From the NCBI GenBank assembly GCA_963575745.1, contig CAUYUJ010000729.1, positions 46,059 through 110,058 on the forward strand: a stretch of 64,000 nucleotides of DNA, read 5' to 3'. The translations under genes and the position numbers were made by a program. The notes beneath the pieces were generated by a model. That model did no database searches, had not been told where the DNA came from, and saw only the letters and a program-made list of their open reading frames with translations. The DNA comes from Prorocentrum cordatum. Lineage: Eukaryota; Sar; Dinophyceae; Prorocentrales; Prorocentraceae. Below are positions 24,040-34,910 of this stretch, in pieces (the first letter of the stretch is position 1; every line of letters begins with the position of its first letter).

Positions 24040-24820
24040 GCTCTCAATCCTACGCCGTTTGAAGTCTGCGCCTTCGCCGCCGACGTCTGCGCCCGCCGAA
24101 TAGTACCCCCGCGGAAATCTGGACTTAAAGGCATCTTCGCTCAGCGAAGTCTGCCCCCGCCGAAGCCGGCGCCCACTGGCGCCTGCGCCTCGTCAACTGC
24201 GCCCGCTGACGCCCGCGCGCGCTGACGTCTGCGACCGCCGATGACTGCGCGCGCTGGCGTTTGCGTCCGCCGACGCGCGCGCGCCCGCCGGCGCCCGCGC
24301 CCGCCGGCTTGCCCGCTGCAGTCGGCGCCCGCGGAAGCCGTCGCCCATCGATGTCTGCGCCCGCTGGCGCGCGCGCTCGGCGCGGCCGGCGCCCGTTGGA
24401 GCCCGCGCCAACCGGCGCGCGCGCCCGGCGATTTCCGCGCCCGCTGACGCCTGCGACCTCAAGACTCCGCTTGCTGAGGCCTGGGCCATATGACACCAGC
24501 GCCCGCTGAATTCGGCGCACGTGGACATGTGCGCCCGCTGGATTCCCCCCCCGCTGAAATCCGCGCCCGCAGAAGTCCGCGCCCGCGGGCGCCTGCGACC
24601 CCTGGCGCGCCCGCCCGTTGAAGTTCGCCCCCGCCGCGATCGTGCCCGCCGAATCCAGCGCCCGCCCGAAGCGCGCGCCCGTCGAGGCCTTTACCTCGCG
24701 AAGCCTGCGCCCGCTGCCAAATTTGACCGAGGCGCTTTGGCCTGGGGCCCCGCGGAAGGCAGCCCGCGCTTCCGCCCGCGGAGTCGACGCCCGCGCGGCC
24801 CGCGTCGCCACCCCCTTCAG
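24040..24820. repeat. Degenerate 16-18 bp GCCCGCTGACGCCTGCG repeat
   Basis: Words GCCCGC(T/C)G(A/G)CG and (G/C)CTGCG alternate every 16-18 bp for about 780 bp. The minus-strand frame reads as Ala/Arg/Gly-rich degenerate repeats, which I consider a by-product. Confidence 0.7.
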
Positions 24821-26279
24821 GCATCGCCCAAACTGTCAATATTTCTCCCCATGTGCGTCCTGCGCGCCCCCCCTGTCCCGCCGCCGCTTCCGTCGCCGCG
24901 TCTTCCACGACCAAAAGTTCGCCTCGCCTGCCCCCCCCGCTCCACCCACCCCCCTGCCGCGCGCAAACCAGGCGGCGCTCGCGCGCGGCGTTGCGCGGGC
25001 AGGGCTTCCATTCGGAGGCGCGCGCATTGGCGCGCGCATTGGCGCGCGCATTCGACGACGGCTCGAGCGGCGCGCGCAGCGCGGCCCGCGCGCAGGGCAG
25101 CCGCGTCGCCGCGCCTGGGCCCCCCTGATTTCCACGCGCTGGCCCCAGCTCCTGTCTCTAAGCACGGGCCGCACATCGCATCGACGCTCGCCTCGGACAT
25201 GATACCCGGCGGCGTCGTTGGCGACCCAGCGGGCCACGTCGCTGCATTCCCGAAATCGCCTTCAACGCCGCCCGGCGCCCCTTTCCCCGGACCCAGCCCC
25301 CGGGGCACGCGCGAGCCCCGGCCGATCCACGGCCATCGCCATACAACCACTCGCGCAGTGAAGGGCAATGCGGGCGTCGAGCACGCACGGCGGCAGGGCG
25401 AGAACCTTTTAAAGAAACGACCCGCCCTCAATATGTCCCATGACTACGTCGAGCGATGGTGCGCGGCGCTGGCGCAGCGAGAGCCCCGTCGTGAAAACCG
25501 GTTGCGGCCCACGCGTCCACGCGATTTGAATTCACATGTTCCTCGAGTCTCCTGCGGCGACGACAACGATGAGGATGGGGATGCCGCTTGTTGCGATGGC
25601 GAGCTTGGGAGCGTTGTGGGAGCGTTTGGGAGCGCCCAAGGCAGCATCGAGGGCGTGGTGGTCCAAACTCGGATTTGGCGAGGGGTGCACGGAACGTGTC
25701 GATTTAAATGGTATCGAGTTATGGATGTGTGTTGCCTTTTGTGCAAACGGGCTTTTCGGGACCACGGGGTCAGTCGATGTTGCAGAACAGCATATGCGCA
25801 CCGAGCACTGTTCGTTACATAGGATGGTGCATGTTCGCTCGTATGGGGGCGAGCAGACTTCTGGTGGGGGTTGTGCCGGGTGGATGCGCACCGGATCATG
25901 TTGAATGTGCGCGGCGCTAAACCGAGGGATGCGTGAGCGATTCCGACAAACGGGGTCGTCTGCGCCGACAACGGCGCGTCAGCTGCCCGCGTAAAGTCGC
26001 GCGCAAGCGCCCTCGTCTCCAGCGGCGTAGCGTGCCGTGCTGGTGGCCCGCGTGAGCAGCCGCGCAAGGTCACTGCGTCACTTCGCGCCAAGCCCATTTC
26101 TTGATCGTCGCCCACGTTTCGAAAACCACCAGGTCTCCATTCCTGAAGCTATCCGAATTTCTTAAAACGAGCGCGCGCGCGCGCGGCGTTCGGGCGAGAG
26201 CCATGCGGGCGCGGCCGCGGGCGCGCCTTGTCCGATCGCCCCCCGGGGTCCCCTCGGAATCGGGGGCCACGGGGCACAC
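24821..26279. other. Gene-poor stretch
   Basis: GC-rich to 25.4 kb, then more mixed. A 122-codon plus-strand frame at 25536-25904 has four scattered Cys/His residues but no recognised domain. A (CG)n run lies near 26167-26182. Confidence 0.45.
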
Positions 26280-26640
26280 AGGAGAAAAAAGAGGAGGAGG
26301 AGGTGGAGGAGGAGGAGGAGGAGGAAGTGGAGGAGCAGGAGGGGGAAGAGGAGGGGGAGGAGGGTGTTGGCAGAGGGAGGAGCAGGAACAGGCGAAGGAA
26401 GAGGAGGAGGACGAGGAGGAGGAGGAGGAGGAGGAGCAAGAGCGGGACGAGGAAGAACAGGAGGAGGAAGAGGAGGAGGAGATGGAGGAGGAGGAGGACG
26501 ACGACGACGAGGAAGAGGAGGAGGAACGGGAAGAACAGGAAGAGGAGGAGGAAGAGGAAGAGGAAAAAGAAGGGAGGAGGAGGGGGAACTGGAGCAGAAG
26601 GAGGAGCGGGAAGAGGGCCCGCGCGACTCCGCCCGCCCAG
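26280..26640. repeat. (GGA)n microsatellite complex
   Basis: About 300 bp of GAGGAG with GACGAC and GAAGAG variants. Poly-Glu and poly-Leu frames are artefacts. Confidence 0.92.
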
Positions 26641-27578
26641 CCCGGCCAACCCGCGCCAGCGGCTGCGGCGACGCCGACGATGATGACGACGCCGATGATG
26701 ACGATGACGATGGCGGCGGCGGCGGCGGCGGCGGCGGTGACGCGGGGTCCGCTTCATCCTTTCCCCGGAACCACCAGGTGGACGCGGGACCGGCCCTCGA
26801 ACCAGCGCGGCCAGCAAAGCCCGAGCAAAAGACACGGGAACAGTTCGACTACACGTAAGAGTGACATTTCGCTGGAGTGACCTTTGGTGCGGGCACAATG
26901 GGGTCCCCCGATCACCGATTACGATGCGATAGTAGCGTCTTGCGCGCCTGAGTTTGGTCCCCCCGCGACCCCCCCAAAGCTGCACACCAGAGGTCGCTCT
27001 TACCCAGGGTCACTCTTGCGTGTAGCCGAACAGCGAGTCCAGGGAGGGCCCAGGCAGCGAGAACATACGGCCAGGAATTGTGGCTCAGCGCGTCGTTCCG
27101 CCGGTTCTGGCCCACCACGCTTCGGCACGACACGCTGTCCACTTCGCGGTCCCCAGGCGTCAGCGCCCCGAGCCCTTCCAAGCGTGTCGCCCCGCCGAGC
27201 GGGTTAGGCGGTCGCTGGGGCCGCGGCTGAGCAAGCGCTCGCGACCTGAACCCCAAACGAGGCAAAGAGGCGGCGGCGGCGGCGGCGGCGGCGGCGACCG
27301 CGATGACGACCGCCGAAGGACGGCAGCGTCGACACGTCGTCGCGGCGACGGTGTCGACGGCGTCGCGGGCGTCGCGGCGGCGGCGACGACCGCGACGACG
27401 CCCGCCGAAGGACGGCAGCGTCGACACGTCCACGATGGAGGCGCCCCGCCCCGCCCGGCAGCCGGCGCCCCGCCTCGCCCAGGCAAGGGGCGCGGGCACG
27501 GCGGCGGCGGGCACGGCGGCGGCGGGCACGGCGGCGGCGTTGTCGTCGTCGTGGCCGTCGTCGTCGTCGTCGTCGTGG

Positions 27579-27651
<73 letters not shown>

Positions 27652-27787
27652 TCGAGCTCCGATGTCCTCGGGCGCTCCGGCTCTCTCCAGCCTCGGGGAG
27701 GCCCTCCGGCGGCCTAACGCCTCGCCGAGAGCGCTCCCAGTGGAGAGGTAGAGAGGCGCAGTAAAAACCACGACAAGGGTTCAGTGG
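26641..27787. other. GGC/GTC trinucleotide tracts and a dispersed-repeat fragment
   Basis: 26865-27060 matches the dispersed fragment at 13660-13850. (GGC)n occurs near 27268-27295, a GACGGCAGCGTCGACACGTC duplication near 27310 and 27410, and a long (GTC)n run at 27540-27650. No gene is recognised. Confidence 0.6.
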
Positions 27788-27966
27788 GGGCCCATGCCAA
27801 GAAGCACCCTGCTCGCCTCCAGGGTGCCGTGGGTTTCGATGCTTCTGCCAGGGAGAGCGTGACGTTCCCACACTCAAGAGTCAGAGGACGCCCTGGGCTC
27901 TCAGGGCTGGGTTTCTTGTGGAAGGTTTCTTGTGGACTGGCCTCCACTGTAAAAGCCACGAGAAGG
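27788..27966 (+). repeat. DR-B dispersed repeat, copy 1
   Basis: It starts CCCATGCCAAGAAGCACCCT and includes GGAAGGTTTCTTGTGGACTG. A second copy in the same orientation lies at 34187-34360 with scattered differences and one short insertion. Function unknown. Confidence 0.85.
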
Positions 27967-28157
27967 GTATTGAGATTCTGCGCGGAGACGAGGGTATGGA
28001 GATTCTGCGCAGGATCGCGAAAAGGCGCGGTGTCACGGGTATTTGCGGATTGGTGTTGGACCGTCCCGGACAGCCGCGGGAGAGCCGAGTTGTGACCCAG
28101 AAGTTGGGGGGCAACGTGAGGGCGCCGGTTCTCTTCCTCTCTCACTCCTCATTGTTT

Positions 28158-28347
28158 GGCCTCCCAGATGGGGTCGGAGTAGACAGAGTCGGAGGATCGC
28201 GCCGCATCGCCGATGCATGTGGCTCGATGTGGAGAACGGCTTTCTCAACGCCGACGTCGCCGATGCATCGCCGATGCATTGGTGATGCATCGACGATGCG
28301 GCGAGGTCCTCCGACCCCATCTATTCTCCGGCCACATCTGGGAGGCC
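28158..28347. repeat. Foldback (MITE-like) inverted repeat
   Basis: The left arm 28158-28209 (GGCCTCCCAGATG ... CGCCGCATCG) is a close reverse complement of the right arm 28294-28347 (CGATGCGGCG ... CATCTGGGAGGCC). The 84-bp centre is rich in GATGCATCG palindromes. Termini are GGCCTCCC/GGGAGGCC. Exact target duplications were not found, so a mobile origin is an inference. Confidence 0.75.
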
Positions 28348-30299
28348 TCTGTTTCTTCGGCTCTTGCAGGTTTTTTGGCCTCGGGTAATGATGTTCCAAC
28401 CTACTGTAGCCTTGATCACCAGAAAGACTTTCGAGCACTAAGAAAATATCGAAACTGGAGAGTGTTCGCGTGTCGGGTCCTGCGAGGCGATGCTTGTTCG
28501 ATTTTGTTTCCATACTTCTCTGGGTGATCGAAGCTATCTCTGGGATGTAGGCCTCGGGATGCTTTCCGGGCGATCCCCAGATCGTCGAGAGCGCCTCGTC
28601 GAGAGCGGTCGGGATACTTTTCGGGAGCGCCTCGTCGAGAGCGGTCTGGGCGTGCCCCTGATCGTCCAACGATCGGCCGGTGGAGTCCCGAGCTGTAGTC
28701 CAGAAAGGTGGGCCTCGCCTCGAAGAACCCTTAAGTCGGGCTTGTCCCACTACAGACGGAAGATTCAGAAGTAAGAAAATGATCAGGGGACGATGTGTTG
28801 AGTATGCTTCTGCATTCTTAAACATGTTTTACCTATGTTTCATTTTTCGTCAAAAATCCGCCTGTACGAGGACGCGCCCGACCTGAAAGAACCCAGACCG
28901 CCCAGGTCACCCGCGGGGGCGCGAAGATGAACGGTCGCGCGGCGCGCGGCGCGAGGGCGTGAGGGCGCGAAGATGGTCGCGCATCGCGGGGCGCGATGCG
29001 CGACGTTCGGGGACCCCGACTGATCGCTCCCCGTTCCCCAGCCTTCCCTCGTCCTCGCCTCCGCACAGCCACGTCGCCAGATGCCGTGGGAGGCTCCCCA
29101 GGGGGGGCCCCTGAAGTCGTCCCGAGGCCCTCGGGACCCAAGGTGACGGAAGAGGCAGATCAGTTCGGATACGAGTCTTGGGAGGTGGCATTTAGCACCG
29201 GCGTTGGTACGCCTTTGGTCGAACATCGTTTTTGAGGGAGTTAGTTTTGAGAGCTCACGTCGTCCTGACCCCCGGCGCGCGAGCGAATGGGCCCGCCAAC
29301 CCGCCCACCCCTGTTCTTTCCAGGAAATCTGGGAAATCTGAGAAGCCCGGCGACGAATTCCAAACCGACGTTCTCGCGTGGGACATCGTCAGAAAACGAG
29401 GCCCCCGAGCTTCCCCAAGGAGGCTCTCAGAGCCCCCCTTGTAACGTTTCCGGGTTCCGGGAAATCTGGCGACGAAGCCCAAATTGGTGCCTGTCGTATC
29501 CTCAGAAAGCTGGCCCCATCGGGTCTGCCCAAGGAGGCCCTCAGAGGCACCACTTTTCCGACTCCGGGAAATCTAGGAAATCCGGCGACGAAGTCCAAAC
29601 TGGCGCCCTCGCGTGGGACCTTGCCTCAATAAGCTTGCCTCGCAAGCCTTCCCCAGGAGGCCCTCAGACGCGCGCCGGGGCGCTCTGGGCGTGTCCCAGT
29701 CTGGGGCTCTCGCTCGAGACATCCGCCCGAAGTCGACCCCCGGCGCGCGTGGAAGTCAGGCCCCAAAGCGCCCCCAGGGACCATTTCCGATGATCTGCCG
29801 GGGCGTGTCCCAGTCTGGGGTTCTCGCTCAAGACATCCTCGCAAGAGTCGACCTGGGCGTCTCCCAATCTAAGGCTCACGCTCGCTCACACGCGCACGCC
29901 CAATCTCCTCTCGCACGGGCGCAATCCTCACCCGCGGCACAATTGCCTTCTGCTCATTCTCCTCTCGCCCACAAGCACACGCCCTTGCTTCGTATATGCA
30001 GAAACTCTTGACGCTCGCGTATCCCCACCAGCCTGCCCACGCAGGTGCCCGGGGTCCGGACTCATGCCTTATCCCGACTTCCTAGTGCTTCCGACGCCCT
30101 GCATACTTGCACGCTGGCAGCTCGACTCAGTTTCAGTCTCCCCTGCCACCCGCCCGTCGCTGGGCCGCCGCGTTTGGCCTCGGCTTGCTGCGTTAGTCGT
30201 AGCCTGTTCGCGCTGCCTTTGCTTAATTAGTCTCTGCGTAGCCCACTTTGACCTGACTCGCCGCCGGCGCGATCGCCCGCGGCCGCTGACTAAAAAGTA
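28348..30299. other. Stretch with weak repeats, no gene recognised
   Basis: 29320-29870 contains loosely repeated units with TCCGGGAAATCTGG(C/G)GACGAA and GCGTGGGACATC words, a degenerate minisatellite of about 120 bp. The remainder shows compositional frames only. Confidence 0.5.
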
Positions 30300-31030
30300 T
30301 CTCCACCAGCCCATCCAGAAACGATGCCCAGGCGAGTTGCTTTTGACAGTCTCCTCGGATGTTTCTTGGAAGCTTTTGGGAGACCTCTTGGAGCGTCTTG
30401 GGGGCCTCTTGGCGGTCCCACAGGCCTCTTGGAGCGCCTCGGGGGGCCTCTTGGGGCCTCTGGGGGGTCTCTTGGGGGTCTCTTGGGAGCCTTTTGGAGG
30501 CCTCTTGGGGCCTCCTGGGCGCCTCTTGGGGCCCTCTGCTCTTGGGAGCCTTGGGAGCTCTCTTTGGGTCATCTCGGAGTAGATCGATCAAAAAAGATGG
30601 AACCCCCAATTTCGTTCCCCCTTCGGGAGCCCAAAAAATCGCCTCTTGGGCCCCTCTTGGGGGCGCTCTTGGGTCTCTCTTGGGCCTTTTTTGGAGCCCT
30701 CTGGAGCCCTGTTGGAGCCGTCTTGAGGCCTCGGAAGGCCATCGGAAACGAAATGGCGAGAAGGCACAAAGCATTGATCTTCCTTCGGTTTCTGAAGGAT
30801 TTGGGCCTCTTGGCGGCCTCATGTGGAGGTTCCGTAGCCACTTGGACCCGTCTTGGAGCGGTCTTGGGCTTCTTGGAGCATTTTGGGAGCCATTTCGAGC
30901 CATCTTGGGCTATCTAGGGCCGCCTTGGAAGTCATCTTGGGCTCTATGAGGCCTTCTTGGCGCCGTCTTGGGCCATCTTAGATGCTCTGACCGCTCGCGG
31001 GGCGCCCCGTCCAGGTCCAGGGGAGGGGGG
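30300..31030 (+). repeat. DR-C dispersed repeat, copy 1
   Basis: It begins near CACCAGCCCATCCAGAAAC and is dominated by degenerate CCTCTTGGGG words. It carries landmarks GATCGATCAAAAAAGATGGA, GAGGCCTCGGAAGGCCATCG and GTCCAGGTCCAGGGGAGGGG. The same landmarks in the same order occur at 48165-49175. It is non-coding in appearance. Confidence 0.85.
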
Positions 31031-31300
31031 AGGGGGAAAACCCCTCCCCGATGGGAAGAAGGGGGTTGGAAGAGGAGCCTCCCTAGACCACCTACGCCTA
31101 GAAGGCTGGTGGGACCCCCGATCAACCACAGAGCGGCCGGCTAGGAATCTTGCCTAATCATGCCTGATCTAGCTGAATCCCGTTCCTACTCACTTGGGCG
31201 CAATCCTGGGCTTGATCTGGCTCAATTGTAACCTGTCGGGCTTGGGTAGACGTTAATGTTATTGTGAAGATGTTGTAGGAGCTGCTTCCGAATATCAGCA

Positions 31301-31468
31301 CACGAGGCGATCCTCGGACCCTCGTCTCCGGGTGGCGCCAGCCGCCAGGAGAACACGAGCTACTGCTCGCAGTTCGAGTGGTTAAGCAAGGGCATGGACG
31401 CGCATCAAGTGAACTGCCTCGTCAGGATCTCGGGCCGCGTGGGCCGCATGTCAGAGGACGAAAAGGTA
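31301..31468 (+). CDS. Candidate isolated exon, unknown protein (low confidence)
   Basis: I do not recognise this. Between a possible acceptor CAG (about 31300) and a possible donor AAG|GTACCC (31468/31469), one frame reads without low complexity and includes NTSYCSQFEWLSKGMDAHQV followed by NCLVRISGRVGRMSEDEK. That composition differs from the simple-sequence frames around it. No neighbouring exon was found, the start phase is uncertain, and no domain is evident. It could be a relic exon, a retrogene piece or chance. Confidence 0.25.
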
Positions 31469-31854
31469 CCCATACCTCTGCCCTTCCCCCGTTTTCCCGT
31501 TTGTCGGCCTCCTGGGAGGCCCTCGTCGCCACCGCTGGATTCGCCTCGAAAGTATGGTCAAGACGCACCCCAGGAGAGGGTTGTGCAGCAGCGGCATCGG
31601 TACCTTTACGTTTCCGCCTCTCTTGCCGCGTGAGCCGCATGGGGAGGGAGAGGAGGAGAGAGGTTCGAGGGCCGAGGTTCGAGAAGGGAGGGTCGAGCAT
31701 CGAGTGTTCGAGGATCGCGAGTCCCAGGTCGCGTGGGGGCGCGTCGTCGGCGGCGGCGACACAGCATCTGTGGGGCGAGGGCGCGCGCCATCAGGGACCT
31801 CGTTGTTGATTGCGTTTCGGACGTGTCTTAGCAGCAGGGGGAGGGAGGAGGCAG

Positions 31855-32030
31855 CCCCCGTCCTCCTCCTCCGCCTCCTCCTCCTCCTCCTCCTCCTCCT
31901 CCTCCTCCTCATCATCATCATCATCATCATCCTCCTCCTCCCCATCCGCCCCCGCCTCCTCCTTCTCCTCCTCCGCCTCCGTTTCCGCCTCCGCCGCCTC
32001 CTCCTCCGCCTCCTCCTCCTCTTCCTTCGA
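31855..32030. repeat. (TCC)n/(TCA)n microsatellite
   Basis: TCC units interrupted by about eight ATC units at 31910-31933, then CCGCCTCCT variants. Confidence 0.92.
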
Positions 32031-33934
32031 GGAGGCGCAGACATGGGTTCAGGCGCATGCATTCGCGGCGTGTCCCGCCTCCGTGCAGGATCGGCACGCT
32101 CGGTCGCCAAGTCGGGCGGCATTGGCCTCATGTTTCGGGAGGTGCCGTGGGCCTGGCGCCCGCGCGCCGGATCCACTGACCCCCGACCCATGCTGCGCGC
32201 CAGATCCACGCATCCCCCCGGTCCACGTTAGCGCGTGCTGTGCCTCGCGCCAGATTCTCGTATTCCTAACTCCTGGAGCGAAACTAGGCTCATGCATTCA
32301 TAGCCTATATTAGCGTGTGCGGCGCCTCCCAAAATCTTCCAACCTCCCCAGAAGCTCCTCATCCCTAGTCCATGTTAGCGTGTGCTGTGCTTCCAAAGAT
32401 CCTCCACCCTCCCAGAAGGTGCCTCCTCTGGAGGACAAGGAGCTATGAATGGTGCTATGGCGAAAACGTGGCTCCCACATGCTAGCCTGGCCACCTCACC
32501 CAATGACCGAGGGAAGGACATTCCCGACTTTGGCGGGAGCCCTCTCTCGAGGCGGTTCAAAGCTTCTACCCTTTTCCGAGCGGGCTGTTGGCAGGGATCA
32601 TTCAGCCGTTTCACTTGGTATCGCTCGGACGTGTGCACAGAGTATCGCCCGGCGGGGATTATTTAGGAGCATCCTGGACCATCCTGCGAAAAAGCCACGC
32701 ACGAAGCCGACAAAAGCACAGGGAATGGACGTCCGAGCGATGGCCAGGTCATGATGCTCACAGCGAAGCCCCCGCAAAACGAACAGATGAGCACCCGCCG
32801 AGCCCCGGCTTTGCACAGGACTCATTGCACGAGGTGGCCAGCGGGTGCGCCGACGGGCCGGTTCCGCCGGCCCCAGGGCCTCGCAGGTCGGGCCAGCTCT
32901 CCTTGGGAGGGGCGACACGCAGAAGACGGGCTGGACACGCGAAGGGGCCAGGCCAACAAAAAGCAGACAGCGCGCCTCGCTTGGAGAAGCGAGCAGAGAA
33001 CACTGCAGACTGCACCACGCCATCACAGCACCTCTGGCAGTGCAGACGACGGGCCTGCCTCAAAAATGCGTGAGAGCCTGATCTGGGCACGGGTCTGAAA
33101 GGGTCTGGCACGCATGAGCGACGCAGAAGAACGGGTTCGTCTTCGCCGGCACTGGCGCGCAAGTTGCCCGCGCAAACTCGCGCGCAAGCGCCCTCGTTTC
33201 CAACGTAGAATGCCGCGATGGCGGCCCAGGTACGCCGCAGCGTGAGGTCACCATGCCATCTCGCGTAAGACATGCTTTTGATCGTCCCTCACATGCTCGT
33301 GCCCAGCACGCAGTCCCGGCTGGATCTGTCCGCCAGTGGCGTTGCAGGCAGCTGATGGCGAGTGGCTTCTGGCTGGTGCTTCGCGCGTTCCCTGTCCTTC
33401 CCTTTTCCCCCCCTTTTAATAAAAAATGGCTCGTGCCCAACATCAAGGGAGTAAAAACCACCCGGATCGGACAATTGGCGTTTACTAAACGGCCCTGGGC
33501 GTTTACTAAACAGCCCTGCCCCGTTTGATTCCTTCCATGGGTGCGTTTACTAAACGGCCTCGCTTGTCGGGGTGGTTATTATGGGGGGGGGATCTTTGGC
33601 CCTCTACAACACGCTCTCGCATTCGCGCCCCTCCTTTCAAGTAAAAAATGCTCGTGCCCCCCCTTTCCCTTCTCCCCCCCTTCCCCTGTTCCCTGTCCTT
33701 CCCTTCTCCCCCCTTCCCTCTTTCCCCCCCTCTCGAAAACAAAAAGGCTCGTGCCCAACACGCTCTCGCACTCGCTCCCTGGAGCGCGTCGCTCCGAGGC
33801 CCCCGGGCAGGGGCCTCCGTCCGCCGCCGGCCCCCCACTCCTGCGGCAGGCCGCTCGCCGTCCGCCTCTCGGGGCTTCGGGGGGGGGGGGTCCTCGTGCT
33901 GATTGCATTGGGCGCCCACGCCAAGAAGCACCTG
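32031..33934. other. Gene-poor stretch with small duplications
   Basis: GCGTTTACTAAACGGCC occurs at about 33478, 33500 and 33543. A TTAGCGTGTGC(T/G)G motif recurs at about 32230, 32310 and 32370. AGGCTCGTGCCCAACA and AAATGGCTCGTGCCCAACAT are repeated words near CCCTTTT tracts (33400-33760). No gene is recognised. Confidence 0.5.
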
Positions 33935-34186
33935 AGTTCCTCCTCCTCCTCCTTCTCCTCCTCCTCCTTCTCCTCCTCCTCCCCCCCCTTCCTCCCCCTC
34001 CCCCTTGATTACAGCCAGGACGCTGAAATAAGGAGCAGTTCGGATTCGGAAGGGGCTCGATGTTCCTTACGTCCTTCCGCGGGTGTTCCTCTAGCCCTTC
34101 TCGTGCACCGAGGACTTTCAGAAGCCGCAGAGGGGCTTCGTTCCTCATTTAGCGCTCCTTATTTCAGCAGCCCGACTGAGCAGTGG
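33935..34186. other. (TCC)n tract and short unique sequence
   Basis: TCC/TTC units at 33937-33995, then unique sequence. CCCACGCCAAGAAGCACCTG at 33911 is a truncated start of DR-B. Confidence 0.6.
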
Positions 34187-34363
34187 AGGCCCATGCCAAG
34201 AAGCACCCTGCTTGCCTCCAGGGTGCCCTGGTTTTCTTGGGTTTCGATGGTTTGCTGTGCAAGGCGCGACGCTCCCACCCCGAAAGCCACTAGAAGTCTT
34301 GGGGTCTCAGGGTTGGGTTTCTCGTGGAAGGTTTCTTGTGGACTGGCCTCTACTGTAATCCCT
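34187..34363 (+). repeat. DR-B dispersed repeat, copy 2
   Basis: Second copy of the 27788 element. Both begin CCCATGCCAAGAAGCACCCT and share TTTCTTGTGGACTGGCCTC near the 3' end. Confidence 0.85.
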
Positions 34364-34910
34364 TCTCCACATGCCTCCTGGGTATTGCTGGTGGTGGTGG
34401 TGCGGGTGGTGGGGTCTGGCGGGGCTGGGATACCCGCCCTCTTCGTGTTCGATCGCGCCCCCTCAGGGGTATATCTTTCTTGCCTGCAACGCGTGCTTCG
34501 TGCAGCCCCTAAGGCAGGGGAAGAGAGGACGGATGGAAGGAAGGGAAGGAAGGGAAGGGGCGGGTGGCTTGCTGAAGCGTGCGTCTTGCATGAATCGCGA
34601 GGAAGTCTCGTGCGACAGCGCGAATCCCAAATAAATCGTGAGGAAATCCACGGCGAGAGCGTGAGTCCTGAGTGTCGAGGGCGCGGCGTCCAATTGTGAG
34701 GAAGTATCAGGCGGGAGCCGTTGTTGTTGCAAGCTGGGGGCCAGGGGCGCAGTTTGGTGACACCCAGCTTCCCCTTGTTAAAGACAGGGTGCGAGCCTCG
34801 GGAGGGGCACTTCAATGTGAAAAGTACAATGTGCACCAGGCGGGGACAATCAATTATAATTATTCTTCAGAAGTGGAATTTTTACATCAACAGCAACAAC
34901 AGCAACAACT
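34364..34910 (-). repeat. DR-A dispersed repeat, copy 6 (reverse)
   Basis: The complement strand shows the DR-A order: TCTGAAGAATAAT, GCACATTGTACTTTTC, CAACAACAACGGCTCCCGCC, GCGCTCTCGCC-like units, AGGCAAGAAAGATATACCCC and the GATCGAACACGAAGAGGGCG core at about 34431-34453. It is a short form, without the 21-bp array. Confidence 0.8.

Noticed and set aside
25536-25904. 122-codon ORF with Cys/His residues resembling a zinc finger
   Set aside because: Spacing does not fit a C2H2 or other known finger and no other support was found.
26101-26880. Glu-rich 259-codon ORF and opposite-strand Leu-rich ORF
   Set aside because: Direct translation of (GGA)n; no non-repetitive domain.
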